A stretch of DNA of 64,000 nt, taken from the NCBI RefSeq assembly GCF_036884655.1, contig NC_088342.1, forward strand, positions 35,406,001 to 35,470,000. Reading direction: 5' to 3'. The notes beneath the pieces are model-generated. The model was not told the DNA's origin and did no database searches. It was given only the letters and a program-made list of their open reading frames with translations. This DNA is from Musa acuminata AAA Group (taxonomy: Eukaryota; Streptophyta; Magnoliopsida; Zingiberales; Musaceae). Below are positions 22,370 through 33,468 of this stretch, one piece after another; position 1 is the stretch's first letter, and every line of letters starts with the position of its first letter. A program made the position numbers and the translations under genes.

Positions 22370-22998
22370 TATTGGATAAGGTAACCAAAACAATTGTTGT
22401 ATCCCTTCATGATCCAATACATGGTTCCTAGTTCCATTTGGCTTATTTCATCATGATGATATTGTTTAGGGAGAATGATACTAATTAGGATGTGATGAAG
22501 TATTTTGGTGCTTAATGGTAGTAAATGCTCACAACTTTTTGGAAGTATCATTAAGTTGGGATTCCTAAAAATTGTTCCTAAGATAAGTGGTCCCAATTGT
22601 TTCATCATCCCATTGTCCTCTAAAATAACATCCTTCTTTCACCGGGATGCCTATGATATCATAAATAGATCTATCCGTAATGGATATATGGTATCCTAAA
22701 ATATAGGTTGATACCCTTTCTTCTTCATCTACATATAGATTGTTGTAAAACAACCTAACAAGTCTAAGGTAGATAGGTTCACTTATTTGTAGGATTGGGA
22801 GAAGGTCTAGATTTGTAAACCATTGAATATGTTCTAAATTACTTAGTTCATCTAAATCAACATATTTTCTCTTATGAACATGTCTAGATTCTATGGATGC
22901 AAATTTTAGGGAATGTTGATGTGAATCGAAAAGTGTGGAATCATATTTTTTTCTAATCTCCTATTCCCTTTGTCCCTAGAGGATCTTCTAGAACCCAT
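22370..22998 (-). pseudogene. Remnant of 'putative plant transposon protein' domain ORF
   Basis: Reading from an ATG at 22998 on the minus strand through at least two frame changes, the translation gives FASIESRHVHKRKYVDL, FYNNLYVDEEERVSTYILG, RSIYDIIGIP and then ILHHILISIILPKQYHHDE. This order fits the plant-specific domain annotated as putative plant transposon protein (Pfam PF20167 to my knowledge), common in plant retroelement neighbourhoods and of unknown function. Frameshifts and early stops make it non-functional. It sits in the interior of the outermost element, in the same orientation as that element's gag. Whether the element carried it or it inserted later is unclear. Confidence 0.6.
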
Positions 22999-23869
22999 AA
23001 ATACTACTATTATGAAGATAAGTAATGAGCAAGAGTAGATGATACAAAAAAGAAATCAAAGCCTTTTAGAGAATACCTTAGTTGAGATCTTCAAGAATAT
23101 GTAGGATTGATCCTTGATCTTGTAGGAAATAGGGAGTTTTGGGTAGCTAGAGGGAGAGAATGGAGTTTAAATGAGGTTTGGAGCTACAAGGGTGAGTGAA
23201 ACATGAGTTGGGGTCGGTTCTACTGTCGGCCCTAGCTCGGTTTTAAAAGGGGGCAGATTATGGGCGGTGCCACCGCCTACAGGCAGTGAGCACTGCTTAT
23301 AAGGGTGTGTGGGCTGATGTGGGTGATTTCAATTTGAAGATAGTTTTTGTTTATGGAGCACACAACCCTAATTACATAATCATGTAAAAATTCACATCAC
23401 AAGAGGTGAAGATTCGTACGTTCATGATCGATCTTGCATACTATACCTAAATGTCATATAGAACTCATATGTTTTTAATATGTTCATGACTCATCATGCA
23501 AGCATCATAAGCCTCGAAACATATAACTCAAGTTCATCATACAAATTCATATGCAAACCTGGCTCACAAGCCGTAAGTTCATGATCTTGTAAGATATAGT
23601 TGGATCCAGAAAAATTTGAGGAATGATTGTATCCAATAAATCCAAAAATCCAGAGGATGTATGAAGGGGAATTCATGCATAAGAGTTTACAAGTTTCAAA
23701 CTTTGAGGGATCAAACTTGAGTGTTTATCACATAGGATTGCATTATTAACATATGGAGTATAAGTATCATTTTTTAATTGATAGTTTTAATTCTACTGAT
23801 CCTCTTTTTGTTATTTTAGCTAGAGAGCATTATGAGTTATTTTGGATCTCTGGTCATAAACCTTAAGTA
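22999..23869. other. Unassigned interior sequence of outermost element
   Basis: AT-rich, no supported gene. One isolated GGCGGTGCCACCGCC unit lies near 23258-23274, and weak homology to the pol start (protease region) fades out between about 23870 and 23800 on the minus strand. Confidence 0.5.
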
Positions 23870-25504
23870 CCCAAAATGCAAGATATCATCTCTTGCTCCT
23901 AGATTGTGATGGTATACATTTCTAAAAAAGAAGATGATTTTTAGGTACCCATTTGACCTTGGGTGCCTAAAAAATCGATCTAAATTGCTTATCATGTTGC
24001 ATGGAGTTCTTTATGGTTCCTTTAGGAACCCAAATCAATTTGTTTGGACTAACCTTCTTGAATGGACAATGATAAGCTCTATGTCCATGTTTGCAACAAA
24101 AGTTGCATTTGTTTTGGTGCGAAATATGCAAGATAGGGCTTTTAATGAAGGTGGTTGAATTTTGGTGAGAGCTTCTCACAAATCCGATTCTACTTCTTTT
24201 ATGAACGTGACCCTTATTGGTAAGGATCATGTTCAATGACTTGCTACCAACCTCAAATTTCCTCAAGGTATCCTTGAGTAGCAAGTTCTCGTTTTGAATT
24301 ATTTCTAAATCTTGGCATTTCGTACATGGAGCTAAACTATCATTATGCTTAATTTTTAATTTATCGAAATTACTAACAAGAGAATCATGCTCCTTTTTTA
24401 ATCATTTATATTTTCTACTAATTATTTTATATTCATCAAATAAATCATAGAAAGTATTTAATAATTTATCAAATGATAAATTTACATCAATTGAACTTGA
24501 TACCTCTTCTCCAATGGTCATTAGTGCATAATGAGCAACTTGCTTGGTGTTGGGCTCTTCTTCTTCGGATGCGCTTGAGTTATCCCATGTTGCTTTGAGC
24601 GCCTTCTTCTTAGTGTCCTCTTCTTGGCTTAGGGACATTTACTTTTGTAGTGTCCCGGCTTCTTGCATTCATAACAAATTACTTGATCTTTTTTGGATTC
24701 AAATTTATTTTTAGTGTCATTTTTAAATTTATTTCTTTTAATAAATTTTTTGAATTTCCTTGTTAAAAGTGCCAAGTCATCGTCAAAGTCCTCATCACTT
24801 GAGTTTTCTCTCAAATAGTCTTCTTGTGATCTAAGTGCTATATCCTTCCTATTCTTTAGAAGGGTGTCCTTATGCTCTTCATGAGCTTTGCAATTCATTT
24901 CGTAGGTCATTAGTGACCCAATTAATTCTTCAAGAGGAAAGTTGTTTAGATCTTTAGCCTCTTGAATGACCGTGACTTTAGGGTCCCAACTCTTTCGAAG
25001 GGATCTTAAAACTTTATTAACGAGCTCGAAATTAGAAAAACCTTTACCAAGTCCTTTCAGACCATTGATGATATCCGTAAAACGAGTGTACATGTCTCCT
25101 ATGGTCTCACTCAATTTCATTCGAAATAGTTCATAAGAATGTACTAAAAGGTTGATTTTTGACTCTTTCACTCTACTCGTGCCTTCGTGAGTCACTTCGA
25201 GTGTGTGCCAAATATCAAAAGCAGTTTCACAAATCGAAACGCGATTGAACTCGTTTTTATCTAGTGCACAAAATAAGACATTCATAGCCTTTGCATTTAG
25301 AGCGAAATTCTTCTTCTCCAATTCATTCCAATCGATTATTTGAAGAGATAACTTTTGAAATCCATTTTCTATAATATTCCAAAGCTCAAAATCCATAGAA
25401 ATAAGGAAGATCCTCATTCGAGTCTTCCAATAGGTGTAATCCATCCCATTGAACATTGGGGGACATGTAATTGAGTGACGCTCTTGGTTCCCGGCAAATG
25501 CCAT
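23870..25504 (-). pseudogene. Gag of outermost Sirevirus-like element, broken
   Basis: Starts at 25504, about 35 bp after the primer site, and reads cleanly for 291 codons: FNGMDYTYWKTRMR, NAKAMNVLFCALDKNEFNRV, AFDIWHTLEVTHEGTSRVK, then the knuckle CYECKKPGHYKSKC. A CAA-to-TAA type stop follows at 24629-24631, then a one-base loss shifts the frame, and a further stop lies at 24402. Downstream are the second knuckle (CNFCCKHGHRAYHC), a TAG (SIF*APK, not shared with the other copy) and a TAG at 23922-23924 at exactly the place where the plus-strand Sirevirus gag ends. The capsid half is the best-preserved full-length Sirevirus Gag in the window. Confidence 0.85.
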
Positions 25505-25540
25505 CTCTCTTGGATTTTAAGCCAACTGAGAGTGAACCTT

Positions 25541-25554
25541 GCTCTGATACCAAT
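25541..25554 (-). promoter_or_regulatory. Primer-binding site of outermost element
   Basis: Minus-strand ATTGGTATCAGAGC directly after the LTR end CCTAACA; initiator-Met tRNA complement. Confidence 0.9.
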
Positions 25555-26952
25555 TGTTAGGATCAAGAGCGCACTAAGAGGGGGGGTGAATTAGTGCAGC
25601 GGAAAACTTTCACGATTTCAAAAACCTTGTTTCGATTAAAGCCGATTCAACTCAATTCGTTTCGGAAGGAATTTGAGCTTGAAGTCTAAAGTGAAAATGT
25701 AAGAGAAGATTAAGGTGATTTACAGCAGTGTAAATCATAAAAATGTAGATTTCGTAAAGTCTTCGTAGAAAGCCGATCTCGGAAGATGTTTTACGTCAAA
25801 GCAAATATAGACATATTTAAAGCACAGTAAGGAGGAGAGGCAGTTTGCTATAAAGGAAAGATGCTCAAAGTAAAAGCAAACCGAGATTTTAGAGTGGTTC
25901 GGTCAATGTGACCTAATCCACTATCGGCTTCCGCCTCTGATGAGGTCACCGGCATCCACTAGAGGCCTTCCTTCAATAGATGAAGGCCAACCACCCTTTT
26001 ACAACTTTTTTCCTTTTGACGGGCTTAGGAGACAACCCTTACAAGTTTTCACTCCTCTCTTGAATAATCTCAACACTTAGAAGAAAGAAGGAGGAGAACT
26101 CTAGCTTTTTCAACACTTTAAGGCCTCAAAGACTCAAGATTAAAGCAAGTTTTTCGTGCCCTTTCATGTAGGAAAGGGTGAGATTTATATAGTCCCCAAT
26201 AAATTTGAAAATGGAGCCTAAAAGTGTCCATTCTCGGATTTTCGAGGTCTTGGCGATACCACCGTCATTACTGGGTGGTACTACCACCTGTCATCGGACA
26301 CTGAGCGGTACTACTGCCTGACAATGCTCGAAGACCGAGTTCAGATAGTACCACTGCCTAATAGGAGCGGTACTACTGCCCAGAATCTTTGGGAGACCAA
26401 GTCTCCTAGGCGGTGCCACCGTCGGCCAGGAATTCTGGGTCCGAATGGGCTATTCCATTCGGCCCAATTTGGGTCTGTTAAGGGCCCAGTTAGCCCCTAA
26501 TTAAGTCAATAGGATTACTTCCCAATCCTAACTTAATCTATACTCTAACTACGACAATTACGACATGATTACTGCAATTCTGTGTTCCGGTGTGTCAATC
26601 GTTTCTTCCGGCGAGCTTCCGACGAATTTCCGACGAACATCTGACGAACCCTCGGCGATGCTCCGGCAGACTCTCAGCAAGCTCCTGAACTTCGCGACGA
26701 TCTTCTTGGTGAGTTCCGATGAGCTTCTATGGCAAGCTCCTGGACTTCTCGGCTAGTTCCCACATAACTTTCGACGAATGTCCGGACTTCCGACGAACTC
26801 TTGGACTCCCAACGTGATCTTGATCTTAACTCCGGCGTAACACCTACTGCATGTCTTACTGCCATCGTAGTTAATCCTGCATACTTTTCTCAACATATAG
26901 ATTAGATAAACAAATGACAATTGACTTCATCATCAAAATTCGAGATTCAACA
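25555..26952 (-). repeat. 5' LTR of outermost element
   Basis: 1398 bp from TGTTAGGATC to GATTCAACA, followed by the TSD AAAGT. Carries a shorter C-tract in the U5 hairpin than the partner LTR, and fewer GC-minisatellite units (about 26250-26420). Confidence 0.9.
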
Positions 26953-27089
26953 AAAGTATTAATATAATTATCACGATAAATAATATTATTCACCGAGAAT
27001 GATGTCAGCATCATAATCTTATATAAAAGTAATGATCTTATTACATTAAAGAGTATATATCATATTCTAGTTATAAAAAAAAATCTCTT

Positions 27090-28404
27090 TTTGTTGCAAA
27101 TATAGTTAGATGCTAAAAATTATATTCTTTTTTGTCCTAATAAAGCTAAGTTTATCCACAATATAAAAAAATTAAATGTAGATAGGTAAATATTTATATA
27201 TTTTATTAGAGTCTAACTCTTATGTTGATAAGATGAGTACAAATAATGGTGAATCATTCTATCATGCTAAACTTGGTTATATAAATTTTCTTAAATCAAA
27301 TATTATGATATAGAAAAGCCTAGTTAATGATCTTCCCAATCTTACTATTTTCACTAGTAATGAAGTTTATGAAAGTTGTCAATTCTGTAAGGCACATAAG
27401 CTAACTTTTTGATATATCACTTTCAAGTTGCAAGTTTTCCTTAAAACTTATTTATAGCATTAAATGGCTCCTACTCACACTCTATCTTATTCAAGTTCTC
27501 ATTATATACTTTTCTTTATTCATAATTTTATAAGGTTCACTTATGACTTTTTTGTGAAGAAAAAATTAGAAGCTTTTTCAAAATTTATGAGTTCAAGTTA
27601 CTATTGAAAGTATTTTTGAAATAGAAATTAAAAGGTTATGCATCGGTAATGATGGGGAGTTCACTTGTGATAGATTCTTTTTCTTTTGCGAAGAGCATGA
27701 TATCAAAAAGGAATTCACATATGTAAATACACCACAACAATAGTGAGGCATAATGAAAATTTTGATATCTCATAAAGATTTATAAGTGTTGACCTCATAC
27801 AAAGAATTTATCTAAAGTTTTATGGGCAAAAGATATGACATGTGCAACTTATATTATTAATCGAACTTCTCTTAGTTCACTTAATCTGAAGTCTCCATAT
27901 GAGCTCAAATTTGGTGAGAAATCAAATATTAAATATTTTAGAGTATTTAGTTTTCCATGTTATATTCACATGCCAAACTTAAAAGAGAAGTAAGCTTGAT
28001 GCTAATACCAAAAAATATATTTTTATTGGCTTAAGATGAAAGAAAGAAAGAAGGATTGAAAATTTATAGATCTATAAACACATAGGTATATAGTACCTTG
28101 AGATAGTATGTTTGATGAAGTTTCTTTTTATTATTATCTGCAAGATATTATCAAACTTATAATGAGATAATCAAAGTGTCTTAAAATCGATTATAAATCT
28201 AATTTATCATGCAAGAACAAAGAATATTAAAACTCAATATCATTTCATCCGGAAAAATGTACTTCAAGGAATCATTGAGGTTATTGAGATCAAGAGAAAA
28301 GATACTGAGTAAAGATAATGTGATAAATATTTTTACCAAATTCTCTTTCCAAAAATCATTTGAAAATCTTATAATTTATCTCCAAAAGCATATTTTAGGG
28401 AGAG
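27090..28404 (+). pseudogene. Highly decayed Copia pol fragment (integrase region)
   Basis: Broken translations match Copia pre-integrase and integrase: NGESFYHAKLGYIN near 27246, a CX2C pair at CQFCKAHK near 27377, GNDGEF near 27646 (integrase second Asp region), then TCATYIINRTSLSSLNLKSPYELKFGEKSNIKYFRVF near 27840-27950. Several stops and frameshifts. Downstream a purine-rich 'ttagggagag' (28395-28404) precedes TGTTATGATT, the form of a purine tract and LTR start. It is much older than the Sireviruses and of a different Copia lineage. The host segment 26958-27089 shows nothing recognisable. Confidence 0.65.
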
Positions 28405-28700
28405 TGTTATGATTTAAGGTATATCTTTTGCAAGATTTTAGATTTATTATTTTTTATCATATCTTTTAAATAAGTTGATTAAATAGAGTTTAAGAGATAA
28501 GGAAAAGTGTATATCTATTCAAGTCTAAGTATTTAGGCCTGTAGGGCTCGAGTAGTTTAAGATCCTATAAGTATTGTTTTTGAAAGTTTAATATAGTTTT
28601 TCTTTTTTTTCTTTTACTTCTATCTTGTTTTTTTCTTCTATTTGGTTTGATTCTGGATTAGTAGTACCTTATTATTATTATTATTTAAGAAAGTATTATG
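28405..28700 (+). repeat. Possible 3' LTR remnant of the decayed Copia
   Basis: Starts TGTTATGATTTAAGG right after a purine tract. AT-rich with 'cctataagtattg' and a T-rich stretch. No end or partner LTR could be found, so this is tentative. Confidence 0.35.
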
Positions 28701-30019
28701 TTTACATGTGATCTTTCTATTTCTTCATAGTAATCTACACCTCAAAATAAAAAATTCTACGATAAGGATGATAATAGGATTTAAACATAGATTTTATTAT
28801 TAATAATAAATATTTTACTAGATAAGATACCTTACATCTTCCATATTAACAACTTAAGAGTATACCCATACCCTATACTATCAATAACATAGAGAAAAAT
28901 GCATTTTAAATCCGTAGAATTAAAAAAAAAAAAAAAAGAAACAGCTAAACGTGACGATCATTATTAAACCTATCATGAATAGCACCCAGCAGGAATCAGT
29001 TGGTGAGGACTATCCTAATCTGGTAGTGTGACTAACAGACATATTAGAAATGATTAACAAAAATTCTGAAACTAATTTAATCATGAAGTATGTACAGGTT
29101 TATCATGAGAGATTCATGGCATGTTTATAGGGAAAAGCATTGTTGTTGGAGCGCAGTTGATGGAGCCATATTATGGGGACAAACCGGAGGAGGTCCGGTG
29201 GAATCGGGTTACGGTCTTAACCATCAATCTATGTCATCGTTCTTCCTCTTTTCTCTCTCCTCCTCGCCCTCTCCCTTCTCCTCCTCAATTCCTTCCAATT
29301 TGACCGGTCACGAACTAACTATCTTTAAATTTTCCTAGAAGGAGGAGGACCATTGACTTTTGAGTGTAATGTTTGTAAACTAATCTAACTAGTAGAATTA
29401 GTTTTTTTTTACATTTGTTTTGGTTTATAATTAAACTTAGAAGTAGTATATCTAATCAAGCCAAACATTTTTAATCCAAACGAATTCCACATTTGCTCGA
29501 TAATTGATTAATATTATCGAGCAATGCCCAAACCCTGAACGAACCCTTTTCCTGCACAATGTCTTAATATTGGCCACAGTTCGATAATGCTTCAATGATA
29601 AGGCAGTTTCCTCATTGCCCACCTACGAATCAACCAAAGCCTCCCTACGGTAGCGATTACAACCATCCGGCCAATAACGAAATGCTTCCATGCAACAGAT
29701 GCCATTTCATTGCTTCATTGAATCTGTGAACACCTCTTGGCAATTAAAATTAAGACGATGATTGGTGCGGCTGTAAACGCACCAAGTAATGAAATTAAAA
29801 CTAAGGTAACTCGTGTAAGTATTGATATCTAGAGTGAGTAGACCACTGGATTCTGCTTCTGCGAGTGCGGTGTCTCGACCCGGGTGTGATCTCCCGATCC
29901 CCACACTCATCTCCGGCGATTTCTTGCTGATCCTTCTGTTTGTTACACGCATTCCGACCAAATGGCTAGCAGCTAACGACCACCATCCAGGCTGCGTCCG
30001 TGGAGGGAGGCAGCAGCAG
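28701..30019. other. Intergenic, downstream of the NXPE-like gene
   Basis: Single-copy-looking AT-rich sequence with poly(A) and short simple repeats. Small ORFs near 29090-29340 show no recognisable domain. It probably includes the 3' UTR of the minus-strand gene; no clear polyadenylation signal was chosen. Confidence 0.5.
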
Positions 30020-31723
30020 CTACCCCACGTTGCATATTGCGGTGAGGAGGACATGGACCAGCATCAAGTCCACAAAATATTGGTGCCCCACCTCCCCGTC
30101 CCGCCACTGCATCTTCGCCGGCTTGCGGCCGTAATGCACGCCGTCGTTGCATCGATTGTCGTAGTGCCAGGGGAAAGTCATGTCGAACTCGTCGATCACC
30201 CCTCCCGTGATCAGCCCTTTATCCTTGAGCTTCTCCAGGAAGATGCCATTGAAGGCCTCCATCTTGCTGGGGTTGTAGCCCAAGTCCCTGGCGTAGCCTC
30301 CCGTTGCAATGGTCGTCCGGTAGAATATCCTGGGCAGGGCCGACGGCGTCGCGTCAGTGGCATTACCCCTCACTCGCCGCCGCATTACTATTTCCTCCCA
30401 GAACCTAGCCGCGTACTCCGCTCCGTCTGCGAAGGCACGGATGCTCCTCCAGTGGTAGCCGTCGTGCAACCCGGAGTTGAAGACCATCACGTCCGGAGCC
30501 GTTGGCCCCTTGAAGAACTCCCACAGCAGTTCCCTGAATCCCTGGTTCCGAAGGGAGTGCAAGCCCAGGTAATTTGACGTCTCGTTCCAATGCCCATTGA
30601 AGATGCTGGTGATCCGCACAGATTCCGAGTGGTTCACCGGGTTCGTGAACTTCCTGTCGAAGCGACGAGGGACGGAGTCGACGTCCGGCCGTCCCAGCAC
30701 GAAATTGAGCATGTTGCGGATGGTGTCGACGTGATTGGAGTCGCCCCAGAAGAAGAGCCACCGGTTGCGCAGGCATTTCCAGGCCACGTCCTGGGTGAAG
30801 ATCCTGAAGGCGCAATGGGCGGAGTAGACCCAGCCGTTGCTTTCGAGCGCGGCCAGTGGGCCGTCGCACCACGGCTTCGGGCACGCCGTGCGCGGGTCGA
30901 GGCAGCGGTACCGCCCCTCATCGTCGACGCCGCAGCTGTCGTTCCTGGCGTGCCGCGTCCAACGGCCGGACCAACCCTCCTTCGATAGGTCGGCAACGCC
31001 ATGGCAGAGACGCAGCGGCGGCAGCGTCCCGTTGCTGCGGTGGAATCTGATGGGAAACCTCCTCAGCTCTCGGCGGAACTTGAACCGCTCCGGAGAGAGT
31101 TTGAGCCCCTCAAAGCTGCGGAAAAGGAGGACGACGGTGAGATTGTACTCGCCGGCGAAGTCGGGATGGACCTGGAGTCTGAGGGAGTAGGAACCGTTGC
31201 CGTGGTCGACCACAGGCGGGCGTGATTTCCAAGTGGGACCGGACAGGTCGGTCTCGAAGTAGTCCCCGCCAAGGCAGCGCGGCCGGCCGCCATCATCCAG
31301 CGCCGAGAGCACAAACTCGTGGATCTGCCCGCAGGAGAGCTCCGCGGTGCGACCGCCGTCGAGGTCGGGAACAGCGATGTCGGCGGTGCGTGAATCTCCG
31401 CAGGGCTCCCCGCCGGGGGCCAACCACCAGGACATGAGGGTCGAGGTGAAGTTGGGGGTCGCAGGGACCGAGATCCAGCTGCGGAGACGCGGAACAGCGC
31501 GGGTATTCGGGGCGGAGCGGGCTGGCGCGGTTGTCGGAGGAGGCGACAGCACGTTCAAAGATGAAAGGGTGACGGCGATCAAGGAGGAGGTGGTGGCGGT
31601 GACGGACAGGGCATCCATCGTCCAGAGCAGGAGGGCGATGGCGAGGGTGAAAGAGACGAGCTTGAACAGCGACCACCGGCGAACGGTGGCACCACTAACA
31701 CCACCTTTATCCCCAGACAACAT
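30020..31723 (-). CDS. NXPE-like / PC-esterase domain type II membrane protein
   Basis: 567 codons, one open exon, GC-rich. I chose the ATG at 31723: it puts RRW and a hydrophobic signal anchor (residues about 18-36) at the N terminus, whereas an upstream in-frame ATG (31942) adds 73 residues of unremarkable sequence. Residues about 150-212 look like a filamin/Ig-type repeat (DHGNGSYSLRL..., AGEYNLTV). The C-terminal half has PC-esterase/NXPE signatures: GDSN (327-330), NSGLHDGYHW (416-425), YRTT (468-471) and a final DGVH (527-530), giving the Ser and the Asp-x-x-His of the catalytic set. Several N-x-S/T sites fit a Golgi luminal domain. The likely role is acyl-ester chemistry on glycans or cell-wall polymers (inference; substrate unknown). 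Trichome birefringence-like proteins are related, but their DxxHWCLPG ending is absent. Confidence 0.8.
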   Translation of the reverse strand: MLSGDKGGVSGATVRRWSLFKLVSFTLAIALLLWTMDALSVTATTSSLIAVTLSSLNVLSPPPTTAPARSAPNTRAVPRLRSWISVPATPNFTSTLMSWWLAPGGEPCGDSRTADIAVPDLDGGRTAELSCGQIHEFVLSALDDGGRPRCLGGDYFETDLSGPTWKSRPPVVDHGNGSYSLRLQVHPDFAGEYNLTVVLLFRSFEGLKLSPERFKFRRELRRFPIRFHRSNGTLPPLRLCHGVADLSKEGWSGRWTRHARNDSCGVDDEGRYRCLDPRTACPKPWCDGPLAALESNGWVYSAHCAFRIFTQDVAWKCLRNRWLFFWGDSNHVDTIRNMLNFVLGRPDVDSVPRRFDRKFTNPVNHSESVRITSIFNGHWNETSNYLGLHSLRNQGFRELLWEFFKGPTAPDVMVFNSGLHDGYHWRSIRAFADGAEYAARFWEEIVMRRRVRGNATDATPSALPRIFYRTTIATGGYARDLGYNPSKMEAFNGIFLEKLKDKGLITGGVIDEFDMTFPWHYDNRCNDGVHYGRKPAKMQWRDGEVGHQYFVDLMLVHVLLTAICNVG

Positions 31724-32690
31724 TCTCGGGAAGGGAGAATAAAAAAGCAGTGGTGGGTATGGGGAGGTATTGGGGTCACAGCCATACACCGGTGGGTGAT
31801 ATGAGAGCAATGCGGTGTCTTTTCTTACATATTTTGCGCTGTGGCTTCGTCTTGAAATGAGGATCTGATGATGGCTGAGAGAAGTCACGGGAGGTATTTG
31901 GGGAAGCAGAGATAAAACCACGATTTGTTGCTCCTTTTTCATTTTTTTTCCTTCTTTTATTTACCTTTCCCAAGTGGTTGGCTCCGCCTGTCGTTAAACT
32001 AGCGACGAGAAGTAGACCCCTGTCGGTGTCATGGGATGTTGGAAACGGCGATGGATACTCTCTCCTCAACTGCCCACTAAAGAGTCCTTGTCGGCTCCAC
32101 CTTAGGCTCCGTGACTGCCCAATCACAAGATCGGTATTCGAAATTATCGAGGAAAGGAAATTTTCTTTTTTTACGATAGATTCTTAACGTGATCGGTGAT
32201 CTTATCGTTGATTAAGCTCGGTAAAGGCATGATTTGGTGATAAGTTGGCAGCCAAGGAAGGAGGATGTGATTAGGCATGAGATTGATAGTGGCGGCATTA
32301 AACATAATATTTTCTTGGTAGCCTGTCAACCACTGCCTTGAACGACTTCTGACAGGAGGTACCACGATTACGTGCTGTGCTGGGTTTGTTCAAAGATGAT
32401 TGGAACTAGCTGGGGGTAATAATGTCTCGGACGATTGTGCCATTCCTACAGTTGGATCCAACGCAAATCCAATCTTGATAATAGTATATTTTGATTTAAT
32501 TAAGTATGATAGAGATAATTTTAAATTTAAATAATTGATTTGATTATGATTTGAGTAATTAATTATGAGAAATTTTTTTTTCAAGTATATTTCTCAATTC
32601 AAGACTTTGGATCGATTAAGTGATTTTAGAGAAAATTTGACAGTTATAAAAACACCTTTTAGACGATGATAATAATTCTAAATCAGGTAG
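31724..32690. other. Upstream region of the NXPE-like gene
   Basis: Should hold the promoter and 5' UTR of the minus-strand gene. The first 200 bp are open in the gene's frame but lack domain signal. Poly-T/CT-rich stretches at about 31925-31965. No TATA box I would defend. Confidence 0.45.
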
Positions 32691-33468
32691 CCGTAAGAAA
32701 TCACTGAAACCAACTTTTGTTTCTAAATTGTTATAATAGAAACACAATAAAAATTGATGCGGAAACAAAATAGCATACCTCTAGCCATTGTCGCTAAGAA
32801 TTTCTGTAGACGTTTCTTCTTGAACTTTGGTACTTCTCGGCTCAGAACTCTCGCTTTAGATGGTGTAGGAAAGTCTTTCGCTTCAAAGAGATGATTGAGC
32901 ACAGGGAGCAAAATCCTCATATATATAGATGTTCTCCCATCAAGAACATTTATTATTACCAATTCATAACGTTCAAGAATTAATTCAAATTTGTAACGTT
33001 TGGACCATAATGAAAAACTTTAATGATATTAAATATTTAATTTAATAATATCGGTTTCATGCATAAAGAATAAAAAACTGAAATCATTTAAATCATAATA
33101 AATGAATTTCGAAATTCATGATAATGAATTAAGAATCATAATGAGAACAATTATATTATTATTAAATTAAATATTTAATAATAACGGTTATATTCTTTCA
33201 CTTGGTCCATACGTTTATCTTAATAATTTGAATTAATTTCTTTGAACAACTTTCTTAAGAAATAAATACACGAATCATAGCGATAAGTTATCTAAGAGCG
33301 AGTATTATCATCCATGTATCACGATATATTTAGTTTCTTAATCTTAATATGGCAATATTACTTAATGAATAAACCTTATGTTTATTCTTGGTCCAGAACA
33401 ATATATTTTCTCAAAATAATATACACATGAATGAGAAAATTGCATAATATATAAGAGTTTCAATATCA
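32690..33468 (-). repeat. Probable 3' LTR and 3' untranslated part of the old minus-strand Copia
   Basis: To the left of the pol end. On the minus strand a purine-containing 'gaccaagtgaaagaa' near 33195-33210 would be the purine tract, and a TATA-like ATCTATATATATGAG lies near 32922-32937. The exact LTR ends and TSD were not resolved. Confidence 0.45.

Larger units (their letters stand above)
31..26952 (-). mobile_element. Outermost Sirevirus-like Copia LTR retrotransposon, degraded and multiply interrupted
   Basis: Both ends show the family termini (TGTTAGG... and ...GATTCAACA on the plus strand), and AAAGT lies immediately outside each end (26-30 and 26953-26957), a 5-bp TSD. Reading on the minus strand: 5' LTR 25555-26952, primer site 25541-25554, broken gag 25504 to about 23870, a foreign-looking ORF remnant, a trace of the pol end, a 3' untranslated part down to 9266 with a purine tract beside the LTR, and the 3' LTR. 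Protease-to-RNase H is essentially missing. About 17.8 kb of the span is later insertions (739-8482 and 12152-22179). The two LTRs differ visibly, roughly 8% over the first 250 bases by eye, so this is the oldest insertion of the left block. Confidence 0.88.

Noticed and set aside
29090..29338. Small ORFs downstream of the NXPE-like gene
   Set aside because: Short, overlapping in two frames, ending in a CTTCTCC-rich low-complexity run; no support as a gene.
29822..30577. 251-codon plus-strand ORF overlapping the NXPE-like gene end
   Set aside because: Antisense shadow of a GC-rich gene; no recognisable domain.
31724..31942. 73-residue N-terminal extension of the NXPE-like protein from an upstream in-frame ATG
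   Set aside because: The extension has no motif, and it would bury the signal anchor that otherwise starts near residue 18. Treated as 5' UTR.
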